Shown: piece after piece, positions 34,701 to 43,019 of the stretch
How positions within the stretch are numbered: the stretch's first letter is position 1
How the letters are laid out: the number at the start of each line of letters is the position of its first letter
From: CAXTPV01 sp965276715
GTDB taxonomy: Bacteria; Pseudomonadota; Alphaproteobacteria; Acetobacterales; Acetobacteraceae
Length of the DNA: 64,000 nt
Assembly: GCA_965276715.1 (NCBI GenBank)
Contig: OZ255622.1
Coordinates: 4,092,001 to 4,156,000, forward strand
Direction: 5' to 3'
Notes under the pieces: generated by a model
The model's database searches: none
Told to the model about the DNA's origin: nothing
Seen by the model: the letters and a program-made list of their open reading frames with translations, nothing else
Program-made: the position numbers and the translations under genes

Positions 34701-37125
34701 TCGCGGTGCTGTCGATCCGAGCGTGCTCCGCCCTGGCCGTGAGCAGCGCGAGAGCGTTCTCGATTTCGGGTCCGTTCAACACGAGGCGCGCACACCCGCT
34801 TGCCCCCCAGACGAAGTAGTTCAGATCCGGAGCGCTCCCGAAATCCGGATGCAGCGCCATCGCCTCGCCCGCGAACGACAGCCGATTGCCGGTGTCGAGA
34901 TACGTCTCGCTTGGCAGGCCCTCGGCGAGCACGACGTCATGCGACGCGAGCTCGACATGATGATAGGTCGCCCGGTCGACCATCTCCACGGTGATGCCCC
35001 GCCCGTCGACCAGGCATTTCGCGGGAATCAGCACGCCGCCCACGAGAAGGTTGTGGTCCGGCGACAGCAGGAGGTCGCGCCGGGGCACGCCGTCGGCGAA
35101 CGCGTGCGCCCGGATCCGTATCGGCCTGACCAACTCGGGCTGCGGATGGCGGCCGATATCGACGTCGCGTGCGCCGGTCCAGACGATAGGCCTCGCGTCG
35201 CCCGCGATCGTCAGCACCTCGTCGCCCACTCCCAGCTCCTCGACCGCTCGCTCGCCCGACGGCGTCGCGATGCGTGTGCCGCGGCAGAAACAAGGCACGT
35301 TCGGCGCCGGCGCGCCGAACACCGGATCGACATAGAAGCCCGAGCCCGCCGCATCGACGGTGACGCTCAGCTTGATGTCGAACGAGACATCGGCAGGCTG
35401 ATCGGTGAGCTGGTCGATCGGCCCGAGATCGATCACGTCGTGCGAGAAGAACGCCTGCGCCGCTGCCCCGCTCGCGAAGCTCTCGACCACCGAGGCATCG
35501 CCGATCCGGGCGACGAACTCGACGCCGGTCACACCGCCGCCGATCAGTGTCGAGCGAGGCAGGTCGAGCATGAGGTCGGCGCTCGGCGCGAACCGCGACA
35601 GGTCGAGCGGGCCGCTCACTTCGGCCGTCGCGGTCGCCGTCCCGTTGACCGAGGCGAACGAGCCGCCGCCCTCCTCGCTGTCGAGGATCGGAACGTCACC
35701 CGGCGCGAGATCCGTTCCGCCCGCGATGGCACTCGGGTCGAGCACCGCCGTGGACACCGCCTGGTCGGTGGTATCGAACGTCCCGAGCGTTCCGCCGTCG
35801 GCCGCTGCGGTGTAGGACGAAGATGTTCCCATCACAGGCGCCGAGGCCGTCGCGGTCAGCACCTGCTGGTGGCCATCGCGCTCTTCACCCGACTGGGACG
35901 TGGCGCTCGTCGTGCCCGCGCCCGTCCCGGTCGCTCGTGCATCCGCTTGTCCGCCCCGTTCGGTATCCCGCGCGGAATAGGCGAGGGCGGACACGTTGAC
36001 CAAGCGCCCCGTTCCTGTCGCCACCGCGTTGGCATTGCCTTCCGCGATGGAGATCCCGTTGCCGCCCGCCTCGGCGGTGACGTTGACCGTGCCGCCGGTC
36101 CCGTTCGCGACCGCACTGGCGTCTCCGCCCGTCGAACCGGAGCCTTCGGTCGCATCGGCGAACACGTTGACCGCTGCCGTCGAGCCGTTCGGCAGGACGT
36201 GCGTGCCGGTCACGTTGGCGGTCACCTCGGCATTGCCGCCGAACCCGTTGAGGGCACCTTCTTCCGACGGGTCCGTGGCGAACCCGCTGTCGCCGCCGGT
36301 GGCCTTGACCGTCACATCGATCGCATCGCTCGACGCGTCGGCCACCGTCAGGTCCGACGCCGCCCGCGCACCGGAGACCGGGCCGGCATAAATCCCACCG
36401 CCACCGCCGCTGCCCCCCGTCGCATCCTGCTCCAGGACGAGGGTGCCGCCGGTCGTCTGTCCGGAGACGGCATCGGTCAGCGTGCTGCTCGCGCCGTTGC
36501 CCCCTGCCGGCCCATACCCTCCCGAGCCGCCCGTCTGCATGGCGGTCGCCTGCGCGCGCGCCGTTCCCACAGCGCGCGCGGTCGTGTCCGAAACGCCGCC
36601 ACCGCTGCCGCCGGCATAGACGTTGCCGACATAGCCTCCGCCGGACGCGGTGGTGTCGTACTGCGATTGACCGCCGAACCCGCCGAACGAGACCGCCGTC
36701 GCCGTGGCATCGCCCGCCGTGTTCAGGGCCGACGCGCTGGCAGTCGCCGCACCACCGTTGCCACCGACGCCCGACAGCGCACTCGGCGCGCCACCGATGC
36801 CGCCGTTACCGCCCCCGCCGCCCGTCGCCGTGGCGCTTGCGACATCGTCCGCCGCCGCGAGGCCGACCACGGCATGGGCGTTGGCAAATCCACCCGAATT
36901 GCCGTTCCCGGCACGCCCGCCGCCTTGTGCCGGGGTCGCCGACGCCGCGCCGTCGCCGCCGTTCCCGCCGAGACCGCCGACGGCCGACGCCGAATTGCTG
37001 GCGTCCGTGGCCGCGTTCGCCTCCGCTCCGGCATTTCCTCCGGGATCACCGACAACGCCGGAAGCGCCGGGAAACTGGCCGCTGGCACCGTTCGCGCCGG
37101 CAGCACCGATGTCGCTCTGATCCAT
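34687..37125 (-). CDS. Glycine/alanine-rich surface-type protein with C-terminal Hint domain
   Basis: 812 residues. Residues 1 to about 330 are low-complexity glycine, alanine, asparagine and threonine with repeated GGxGGNGG blocks, like PE-PGRS or adhesin repeats. A more ordered part follows (330-605). The Hint_2 domain begins at about residue 612 with CFCRGTRIATPSGERAVEEL and GVGDEVL, continues with LLLSPDHNLLV and YHHVELASHDVVLAEGLPSE, and ends at about 752. The N-terminal cysteine and block-B histidine needed for self-cleavage are present. There is no classical signal peptide, so type I or another non-classical export is likely. Hint-tailed repeats of this type are common in Acetobacteraceae; the biological role is unknown. 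Confidence 0.85.
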   Translation of the reverse strand: MDQSDIGAAGANGASGQFPGASGVVGDPGGNAGAEANAATDASNSASAVGGLGGNGGDGAASATPAQGGGRAGNGNSGGFANAHAVVGLAAADDVASATATGGGGGNGGIGGAPSALSGVGGNGGAATASASALNTAGDATATAVSFGGFGGQSQYDTTASGGGYVGNVYAGGSGGGVSDTTARAVGTARAQATAMQTGGSGGYGPAGGNGASSTLTDAVSGQTTGGTLVLEQDATGGSGGGGGIYAGPVSGARAASDLTVADASSDAIDVTVKATGGDSGFATDPSEEGALNGFGGNAEVTANVTGTHVLPNGSTAAVNVFADATEGSGSTGGDASAVANGTGGTVNVTAEAGGNGISIAEGNANAVATGTGRLVNVSALAYSARDTERGGQADARATGTGAGTTSATSQSGEERDGHQQVLTATASAPVMGTSSSYTAAADGGTLGTFDTTDQAVSTAVLDPSAIAGGTDLAPGDVPILDSEEGGGSFASVNGTATATAEVSGPLDLSRFAPSADLMLDLPRSTLIGGGVTGVEFVARIGDASVVESFASGAAAQAFFSHDVIDLGPIDQLTDQPADVSFDIKLSVTVDAAGSGFYVDPVFGAPAPNVPCFCRGTRIATPSGERAVEELGVGDEVLTIAGDARPIVWTGARDVDIGRHPQPELVRPIRIRAHAFADGVPRRDLLLSPDHNLLVGGVLIPAKCLVDGRGITVEMVDRATYHHVELASHDVVLAEGLPSETYLDTGNRLSFAGEAMALHPDFGSAPDLNYFVWGASGCARLVLNGPEIENALALLTARAEHARIDSTAIRAR

Positions 37126-37244
37126 GGGCGCCCCCTAATCCCGCATGCCCGATCGTTGCGAAATATCACGTTCGGACCTGAACATGGACCGATTTTCTTG
37201 GGTTCCGACAGCTGGGATTGCTCGCGCAATCAGAACACCTTAAC

Positions 37245-37293
37245 CCAGGGGCCAGCCCCTGGACCCCGCCGGGGGCAGGCGCCCCCGGACCCG
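37245..37293. repeat. Double-hairpin intergenic element
   Basis: Hairpin 1 has perfect arms CCAGGGGC/GCCCCTGG with a two-base loop. The spacer is ACCCCGCC. Hairpin 2 has perfect arms CCGGGGGC/GCCCCCGG with a four-base loop, then ACCC. It ends one base before the otnC-like start, so it forms the leader of that mRNA and could also end transcription from upstream. Confidence 0.8.
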
Positions 37294-37294
37294 C

Positions 37295-37921
37295 ATGACT
37301 GAAGCCGACATCCGCGAGAAAATCTGCCTTTTCGCAAGATCGTTGTTCGAGCGCGGGCTGACGCCGGGCTCGTCGGGCAATATCAGCGTCCGCCTCGACG
37401 ACGGTGTGCTCATGACCCCCACCGATGCCTCGCTCGGCTTCCTCGATCCCGGGCGCCTCTCGCGCTTCGACGCCGACGGCCGCCATGTCTCCGGCGACAA
37501 GCCCACCAAGGAAAGCAACCTCCACCAGGCCTTCTACGAAACCCGCCGCTCCGCCGGCGCCGTCGTCCACCTGCACAGCACCCACTCGGTCGCCGTCTCC
37601 ATGCTCCCCGAGATCGACCCCGCCAGCGTCCTGCCGCCGCTCACCGCCTACTACGTCATGCGCGTGGGCGACACCGCCCTGCTTCCCTACTTCCGTCCCG
37701 GCGACCCCACCATGGCCGACGCCATCCGCGGCCTCGCCGGCAAGCACGCCGCGATCCTGCTCGCCAACCATGGCCCCGTCGTCGCCGGCGCCTCCCTCTC
37801 GGCCGCCGTCTACGCCATGGAGGAGCTCGAGGAGACATCCCGCCTCTATCTGCTCCTGCGTGGCCTCTCGCCGCGTCACCTCACCCAAGCCCAGGTCCAG
37901 GATCTCAAGGCACGCTTCTGA
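37295..37921 (+). CDS. otnC: Class II aldolase/adducin family, OtnC-like 3-oxo-tetronate 4-phosphate decarboxylase
   Basis: 208 residues. GLTPGSSGNISVRLDDGVLM is the phosphate-binding loop, VVHLHSTHSVAVSML supplies zinc histidines, and AAILLANHGPVVAGASLSAA the third. The chain matches OtnC, which decarboxylates 3-oxo-tetronate 4-phosphate to dihydroxyacetone phosphate. Fuculose-aldolase-like alternatives are less likely because DenD- and OtnI-like genes follow. The otnC stop lies six bases before the GTG of the toxin-like gene, which separates it from denD. The mRNA leader is the double-hairpin element. Confidence 0.8.
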   Translation: MTEADIREKICLFARSLFERGLTPGSSGNISVRLDDGVLMTPTDASLGFLDPGRLSRFDADGRHVSGDKPTKESNLHQAFYETRRSAGAVVHLHSTHSVAVSMLPEIDPASVLPPLTAYYVMRVGDTALLPYFRPGDPTMADAIRGLAGKHAAILLANHGPVVAGASLSAAVYAMEELEETSRLYLLLRGLSPRHLTQAQVQDLKARF

Positions 37922-37927
37922 GGCGAG

Positions 37928-39063
37928 GTGACGCGACTCTGTCACCACTGTTACGATCTTCCTGACAGCGAGGACATCGGGATGGCCGGGTTGTGGTATC
38001 TGTATGACGGCTTGATCGACGCACGGACCCGCCTCTGCGCCTTCGCCGACGGTGCCGTCGGCATCGACTGCGGCGTCAGCTTTTCCGACGGCCACGACAT
38101 CGTCGTGCTCCGCCAGCCCGGCACCGGAGGGCGTTGGCTGAACGTGCTTGCCCAGCACGTGGCCTCTCCCGCTCCGCGTCCGACCGCCAACAGGCGCCTG
38201 ATGGGCCGGCTGATAAGCTGGTTCTGGCACGCGATGGAAATCGAGGGGGAGGCCGAAATCCAGAACGTCCAGGCGCAGCAGGCGGCCTCCCAGGCCATGG
38301 TCGCCGCGCTTCGGGACCAGGTCTGGGAACCGACCCACGAATTCCTGCTCCGCCACAAGCTCGCGCCGCCGCGATCGTGTTTATCGTCACCGCCCCTGGG
38401 CTGGGCGCGGCAGGGACGGCCCTCGCCTATGCCGCTCTGGCCACCGGCGTCTCGGCATCCGTGGGAGCCTTTGTCCTGGCAAGTATCGACGGCTTTACCT
38501 ACGGCGCCGAAATCTCCGGCAACATGGCGTTCGCCAAGAGCATCGACGACGACAACACGATCCAGTGGCTGCGGATCGGTGCGACACTGATGATGTTCCC
38601 CGATGTCGCTGTCGGCAGCACGCGCGTTCTCGTCGAGATCGACAAGCTCGGCCGCGAGGCGGCCAAGGCGGTCGAGGCATCCTCCGCCGCCGCCCGATCG
38701 GCTGCCGCCGCGCGCGCCCGCGCCGCCGCCATCCACAATGCCGCCCGCCATCCCGGCCCGGTGCAGCGGCGATTGCATCGGGCGCGGGCGTTGCAGCAAT
38801 CGGCCGAACGTCAGGCGCGTGCCGTCGACGCCGCGAGCAGCCGCATGCGCCTGCTCGGGCTGCGCGACATCGGCTCATTTCAGGGCGCCACCCTGGCCGG
38901 CTCGGGGCTGATGTCGGCGGCACCACCCGGAGCCGCCCTGAGCCCCGAGCAGAACCGCCGCGACGAGGACTATCTCAGGTCGCTCGCCCCGCGTGGCGGC
39001 ATGCCCGACGATGTCCGCCTCGAGATGCGGGTGTTCGCCACCGCGAGGCCGAAACCGCCATGA
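37928..39063 (+). pseudogene. Hypothetical membrane-inserting (toxin-like) protein, frameshifted
   Basis: Two frames join into about 377 residues. The first, from a GTG at 37928, contains LWYLYDGLIDARTRLCAFAD, a cysteine-bearing DCGVSFSDG and helical VWEPTHEFLLRHKLA. One missing base near 38372 shifts the frame to AAAIVFIVTAPGLGAAGTAL and a long hydrophobic stretch up to FVLASIDGFTYG. A helical tail rich in alanine and arginine follows. A central hydrophobic hairpin inside an otherwise soluble chain resembles pore-forming effectors. The next gene overlaps its stop by four bases and encodes a multi-pass membrane protein, as immunity proteins of pore-formers often do. No family is recognised; this role is inference. 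Confidence 0.5.
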
Positions 39064-39629
39064 GCACTCGCGCGGGGTCGCTGACCCGGCCACCCGGCTA
39101 CGCGCCGAGAGGCACTTCCATGGGACTTGCCGGTTTCATATTTCTCAGCGCCGGCGCCCCACTATTTATTTCTCAGAGCCTGGTTCCTGTTTTTGCCAAT
39201 GGCATTCACACCTGGGCGTTGTCCGTGCCTCCCATCGTCGTCGTGTCTTTGATGCTGTGCACGGCTGTGATTTCCGGCTTCCACAAGCGTCATTATTGGC
39301 TCATCTGCTACTGGTTCACCACCAGCGCTCTACTGCTTGCCCTCTACGTCGTCGGCGTTCTGCTCGGCCTGGTCATGTTCTTCCGTCTGGTTCCGCTCCG
39401 GCACCCGGACTATCATTTCATCAATGTCGTCAACCTCATCATGTGGACGTTGCTCGCCCCGTTCGCCTGGTGCCTGCTTCGCCTCGTGCGCCTGCGCTAC
39501 TGGCAACCCTGGACGCGGCCCGAGAGCTGGGAGCCGGGCGACGAGACCGCGCCGCGATGGGCGCCCTCCGTCCTCAGCCCCGAGGTCCAGGCCGAGATGG
39601 ACGCCAAATACGGCGCTCCGAGGAAGTGA
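39060..39629 (+). CDS. Four-helix integral membrane protein, possible immunity partner
   Basis: 189 residues. Four membrane helices are clear: GLAGFIFLSAGAPLFISQSL, LSVPPIVVVSLMLCTAVI, YWFTTSALLLALYVVGVLLG and NVVNLIMWTLLAPFAWCLLR. The tail is soluble and proline-rich. No family is recognised. The ATG overlaps the stop of the toxin-like gene (ATGA), so the pair is co-translated. Its codon use is slightly less GC-biased than the flanking sugar-acid genes, consistent with insertion of the pair into the operon. A second, unrelated membrane function cannot be excluded. Confidence 0.6.
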   Translation: MSTRAGSLTRPPGYAPRGTSMGLAGFIFLSAGAPLFISQSLVPVFANGIHTWALSVPPIVVVSLMLCTAVISGFHKRHYWLICYWFTTSALLLALYVVGVLLGLVMFFRLVPLRHPDYHFINVVNLIMWTLLAPFAWCLLRLVRLRYWQPWTRPESWEPGDETAPRWAPSVLSPEVQAEMDAKYGAPRK

Positions 39630-39733
39630 CGCCACAGGATCTCGCCGCGCATTTCGGCGCGAAATAATTCGTCCGAGTTGACGCCAAATCCGCCGCCGTG
39701 CGTTCACCCGATCGACGAACGGGAACGGAACCC

Positions 39734-40702
39734 ATGACGCACATCCTGATCATCGGCGCCGCCGGCATGGTCGGCCGCAAGCTGACCGAGCGCCTGGTGC
39801 GCGACCAGACCGTCGATCGCCTGACCCTGGTCGACGTCATCGAGCCCGCCGCACCCGCCGGCTTCGTGGGCGAACTCCGCAGCACAGCCCTCGATCTCTC
39901 CGCTCCCGGCGCCGCCGCCAAGGCCGTCGAACATCGCCCCGACCTCGTCTTCCATCTCGCCGCCATCGTCTCCGGCGAGGCCGAGGCCGACCTCGAGAAA
40001 GGCTACCGCATCAACCTCGACGGCACCCGCCTGCTGCTCGACGCGATCCGCCTGCACCCACACGCCCCGTCCTACAAGCCGCGCGTGGTCTTCTCCTCCT
40101 CGATCGCCGTCTTCGGCGGCGACCTGCCGGACGTCGTGCCGGAGGATTTCCGCCTCACCCCGCAGACCAGCTACGGCGCCCAGAAGGCGATGGGCGAACT
40201 CCTGCTCGCCGACTACGCCCGCCGCGGCATCATCGAGGGCATCGGCGTCCGCCTGCCCACCATTGTCGTCCGCCCCGGCAAGCCCAACCTCGCCGCCTCG
40301 GGTTTCTTCTCCGGCATCATCCGCGAGCCCTTGGCCGGGCAGGAAGCCATCCTCCCCGTCGAGGACAGCGTCCGCCACTGGATGACCAGCCCCCGTTCCG
40401 CCGTCGGCTTCCTGCTCCACGCCGCCGCCCTCGACACCGCCCGCCTCGGCGATCGCCCGAACCTCTCGATGCCCGGCCTCGCGGTGACCGTAGGCGAGCA
40501 GATCCAGGCTTTGCGCGCCGTCGCCGGCGTCGACGTCGCCAAGCTGATCAGGCGCGAACCCGATCCCGCCATCCGCCGCATCGTCGACGGCTGGGTTCGC
40601 GCGCTCGATGCCTCGCGCGCCCTCTCGCTCGGCTTCACCGCCGAAACCAGCTTCGAGGACATCATCCGCGCCCACATCGAGGACGAGCGTCAGCCACGCT
40701 GA
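39734..40702 (+). CDS. denD: NAD-dependent epimerase/dehydratase family, D-erythronate dehydrogenase-like
   Basis: 322 residues of extended SDR type: ILIIGAAGMVGRKLTERLV, DLVFHLAAIVSGEAEADLEK, FSSSIAVFGG and catalytic YGAQKAMGELLLADYAR. The arrangement AIVSGEAE and GVRLPTIVVRPGKPNLAASG matches DenD, which oxidises D-erythronate to 2-oxo-tetronate. Start at 39734; an upstream ATG-like codon at 39698 adds a basic leader. OtnI-like and transporter genes follow within 15 bases, so this begins the continuous part of the operon. Confidence 0.82.
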   Translation: MTHILIIGAAGMVGRKLTERLVRDQTVDRLTLVDVIEPAAPAGFVGELRSTALDLSAPGAAAKAVEHRPDLVFHLAAIVSGEAEADLEKGYRINLDGTRLLLDAIRLHPHAPSYKPRVVFSSSIAVFGGDLPDVVPEDFRLTPQTSYGAQKAMGELLLADYARRGIIEGIGVRLPTIVVRPGKPNLAASGFFSGIIREPLAGQEAILPVEDSVRHWMTSPRSAVGFLLHAAALDTARLGDRPNLSMPGLAVTVGEQIQALRAVAGVDVAKLIRREPDPAIRRIVDGWVRALDASRALSLGFTAETSFEDIIRAHIEDERQPR

Positions 40703-40716
40703 CAGAGGAGACACCC

Positions 40717-41655
40717 ATGTCCGGGACCAAGACCCGCCGATACACGCGCGGCAACTGGCCGATCGCGGCCGCCATGATCCAGTACGCCAACATCCTGCCC
40801 GACGGCAGCTCGGTCCAGGACCAGACGCCCGAGGCCTGGGCCGCCACCCTGGCCGACGTGACCGACGCCGGCTTCACCGAGCTCGACCCCACCGACAGCT
40901 GGATCCGCCTCGCCGACCTCGAGCCGTCTCGTCTCGACGAGTTCATGGCGGTCTGCCGCGACGCCGGCCTCACCATCCCCGCCATCAGCACCGCGCGGCG
41001 CAGCCCGATCGATCCTGTCCACGGCGACGACTATCTCGCCTACGGCCACCGCGTCATCGACACCGCCGCGAAAGTCGGCGCCGTCGCCGTCTCGTTCGGC
41101 TTCCTCGAGGCGCTCAACGACGCCCAGAAGCGCGCCCTCTGGTTCTGGACCGCCCAGGGCCCGGTCAATCCCGACGACCGCGCCACCTGGCAGAAGGCCG
41201 TCGATCGCATCCGCGAATTGGGTGCCCACGCCGCCGACCTCGGCCTCGAGATCGGCCTCGAGATGTACGAGGACACCTATCTCGGCACCGCCGACAGCGC
41301 CGTCCGTTTCACCATCGACGTCGACCGCCCCAACGTCGGCATCAACGCCGATCTCGGCAATCTCGTCCGCCTGCACCGTCCGGTCGAGCACTGGCGCACG
41401 ATGATGGAGAAGGTCGCCCCCTACGCCCGCTACTGGCACGCCAAGAACTATTTCCGCACCGAGGACGAGACCACCGGCCTCGTCGTCACCGCACCCGCGC
41501 CCCTCGAACTCGGCGTCGTCAGCTACCGCGTCGCGATCCGCATGGCGCTCGAGCACGGCTTCGACAGTCCGTTCCTCGTCGAGCATTACGGCGGCGACGG
41601 CCTCAGCGTCTCGGCGCTGAACCGCGACTACATCCGCCGCTTCCTCCCGCGCTGA
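40717..41655 (+). CDS. TIM-barrel sugar isomerase/epimerase (AP-endonuclease-2 fold), OtnI-like
   Basis: 312 residues, a xylose-isomerase-like barrel. Metal-binding positions are suggested by LEIGLEMYEDTYLG (glutamate), VGINADLGNLVRLHRPVEHW (aspartate and histidine), YWHAKNYFR and a final FLVEHYGGDG (glutamate). In tetronate operons such proteins (OtnI) convert 2-oxo- to 3-oxo-tetronate. In erythritol operons a homologue (EryC) acts on tetrulose phosphates, so both readings are possible. Its stop overlaps the transporter ATG by one base (TGATG). Confidence 0.75.
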   Translation: MSGTKTRRYTRGNWPIAAAMIQYANILPDGSSVQDQTPEAWAATLADVTDAGFTELDPTDSWIRLADLEPSRLDEFMAVCRDAGLTIPAISTARRSPIDPVHGDDYLAYGHRVIDTAAKVGAVAVSFGFLEALNDAQKRALWFWTAQGPVNPDDRATWQKAVDRIRELGAHAADLGLEIGLEMYEDTYLGTADSAVRFTIDVDRPNVGINADLGNLVRLHRPVEHWRTMMEKVAPYARYWHAKNYFRTEDETTGLVVTAPAPLELGVVSYRVAIRMALEHGFDSPFLVEHYGGDGLSVSALNRDYIRRFLPR

Positions 41656-42974
41656 TGCAGGACTCCCGACCGGACTCCCTTCGGGACTCCCAGCCCGCCA
41701 ACTACACCGCCTACCTCATCGTCATGGCGACCGCGGGCTGGGCGCTCGCCTCCTACGACCTGAACCTGCTCGTGCTCACCCTGCCGCGGATCGCGCGCGA
41801 CCTGCATCTCTCGCAGACGCTGGTGGGCCTGCTCGGCACCATCGTCTATCTCGCGCAGTTCGTGCTCACCATCTTCGTGGGCTCGGCGATGGATCGTTAC
41901 GGCCGCAAGCTGGTCTGGATGCTCTGCCTCGCACTCGCCGCGGTCTTCACCGGCCTGACCTACTTCGTCCAGAACTACTGGCAGTTGGCACTGGTCCGCG
42001 CGCTCGCCTCCGGCCTCGCCTTCTCCGAACTCGCCGTCTCCATCACCATCGTCAACGAGCAGGTGCCCGCGCGCTGGCGCGGCCTGCTCTATTCCGTCGT
42101 CCAGGGCGGCTGGCCGCTCGGCGTCTTCCTCGCCGCCGGCGTCAACCTCGTCTTCGGCCATCTCGGCTGGCGCGTCGTCTTCCTGCTCGGCGTGCTGCCA
42201 ATCCTCGCCGTCATTCTCGGACGTCTGTTCATCCGCGAGTCCGAGCGCTTCGAGCACCTGCAGCAGGTCCGCACCGCGCACCGCGCCGGCGACCGCACCC
42301 GCGTCGCCAGCCTGCTCGAACGTCACGACGTCGATGTCGAGCAACTCGACCGCGTCACCATCGGCCAGCTCTTCTCCCGCGCATCCCCCGACGTCAGGCG
42401 ACAGGTGATCATGCTCACCATCGTCTGGCTGTTCTACTCGACGTCGTTCGTGGCGACGAACTTCTACATCACCGACTGGCTCACGACCTACAAGGGCTTC
42501 GACGACCGCGAAACCAGCGTGCTCCTGTTCGCCTGCGGCGGCATCGGTTTCTTCTTCTACATCCTCGGCGGCTGGCTCGGCGAAATCTTCGGCAGGCGGA
42601 ACGTCCTGATCGTGACCGGCATCCTCACCGCCCCGCTCAATCTCGCCATCCTGTTCGCCCATACGCACGTCGTCGTCGAGCTCGTCTACTTCATGATCTA
42701 CCAGGCCACCAACGGCACCTGGTCCGGCGCCGGCTACGCCTACCAGGGCGAGAGCTTCCCCACCCGCGTCCGCGGCACCGCGATCGGCTTCCTCGGCGCG
42801 ATGCAGGTGCTGGGCTTCATCATCGGCACCGCGATCTGGACCAGCCTGATCGGCAACGTCGGGGGCACCACCACCTGGCTGATCGTGGCCGTTGGCGGCG
42901 CGCTCGGCCTCTGGCTCACCCTCAGGCTGCGCGACATCCCGCCCGGACAGGACTTGGAAGCCATCGCGACTTGA
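41655..42974 (+). CDS. MFS transporter (sugar/acid:proton symporter type)
   Basis: 439 residues with 12 predicted membrane helices. Between helices 2 and 3 lies the MFS signature GSAMDRYGRKLVW, repeated in the second half as GWLGEIFGRRNVL. YLAQFVLTIFVG and ESFPTRVRGTAIGFLGAM are typical of the metabolite:H+ symporter branch. A cytoplasmic loop of about 80 residues links the halves. By context it imports the tetronate or tetritol that the operon degrades. It ends 46 bases before the kinase. Confidence 0.88.
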   Translation: MQDSRPDSLRDSQPANYTAYLIVMATAGWALASYDLNLLVLTLPRIARDLHLSQTLVGLLGTIVYLAQFVLTIFVGSAMDRYGRKLVWMLCLALAAVFTGLTYFVQNYWQLALVRALASGLAFSELAVSITIVNEQVPARWRGLLYSVVQGGWPLGVFLAAGVNLVFGHLGWRVVFLLGVLPILAVILGRLFIRESERFEHLQQVRTAHRAGDRTRVASLLERHDVDVEQLDRVTIGQLFSRASPDVRRQVIMLTIVWLFYSTSFVATNFYITDWLTTYKGFDDRETSVLLFACGGIGFFFYILGGWLGEIFGRRNVLIVTGILTAPLNLAILFAHTHVVVELVYFMIYQATNGTWSGAGYAYQGESFPTRVRGTAIGFLGAMQVLGFIIGTAIWTSLIGNVGGTTTWLIVAVGGALGLWLTLRLRDIPPGQDLEAIAT

Positions 42975-43019
42975 GGTGAAGTCGCTTCACGGTTGCTCAC
43001 ACAAAAAGGTCGAACCCAA

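Noticed and set aside
34687..37125. Hint domain read as an intein inside a host protein
   Set aside because: No C-extein follows and no homing endonuclease is present; the domain is terminal and of the Hint_2 type.
34672..37302. An 876-codon plus-strand frame opposite the Hint gene
   Set aside because: No motif, Arg/His-rich; the minus strand has the Hint domain and matching start.
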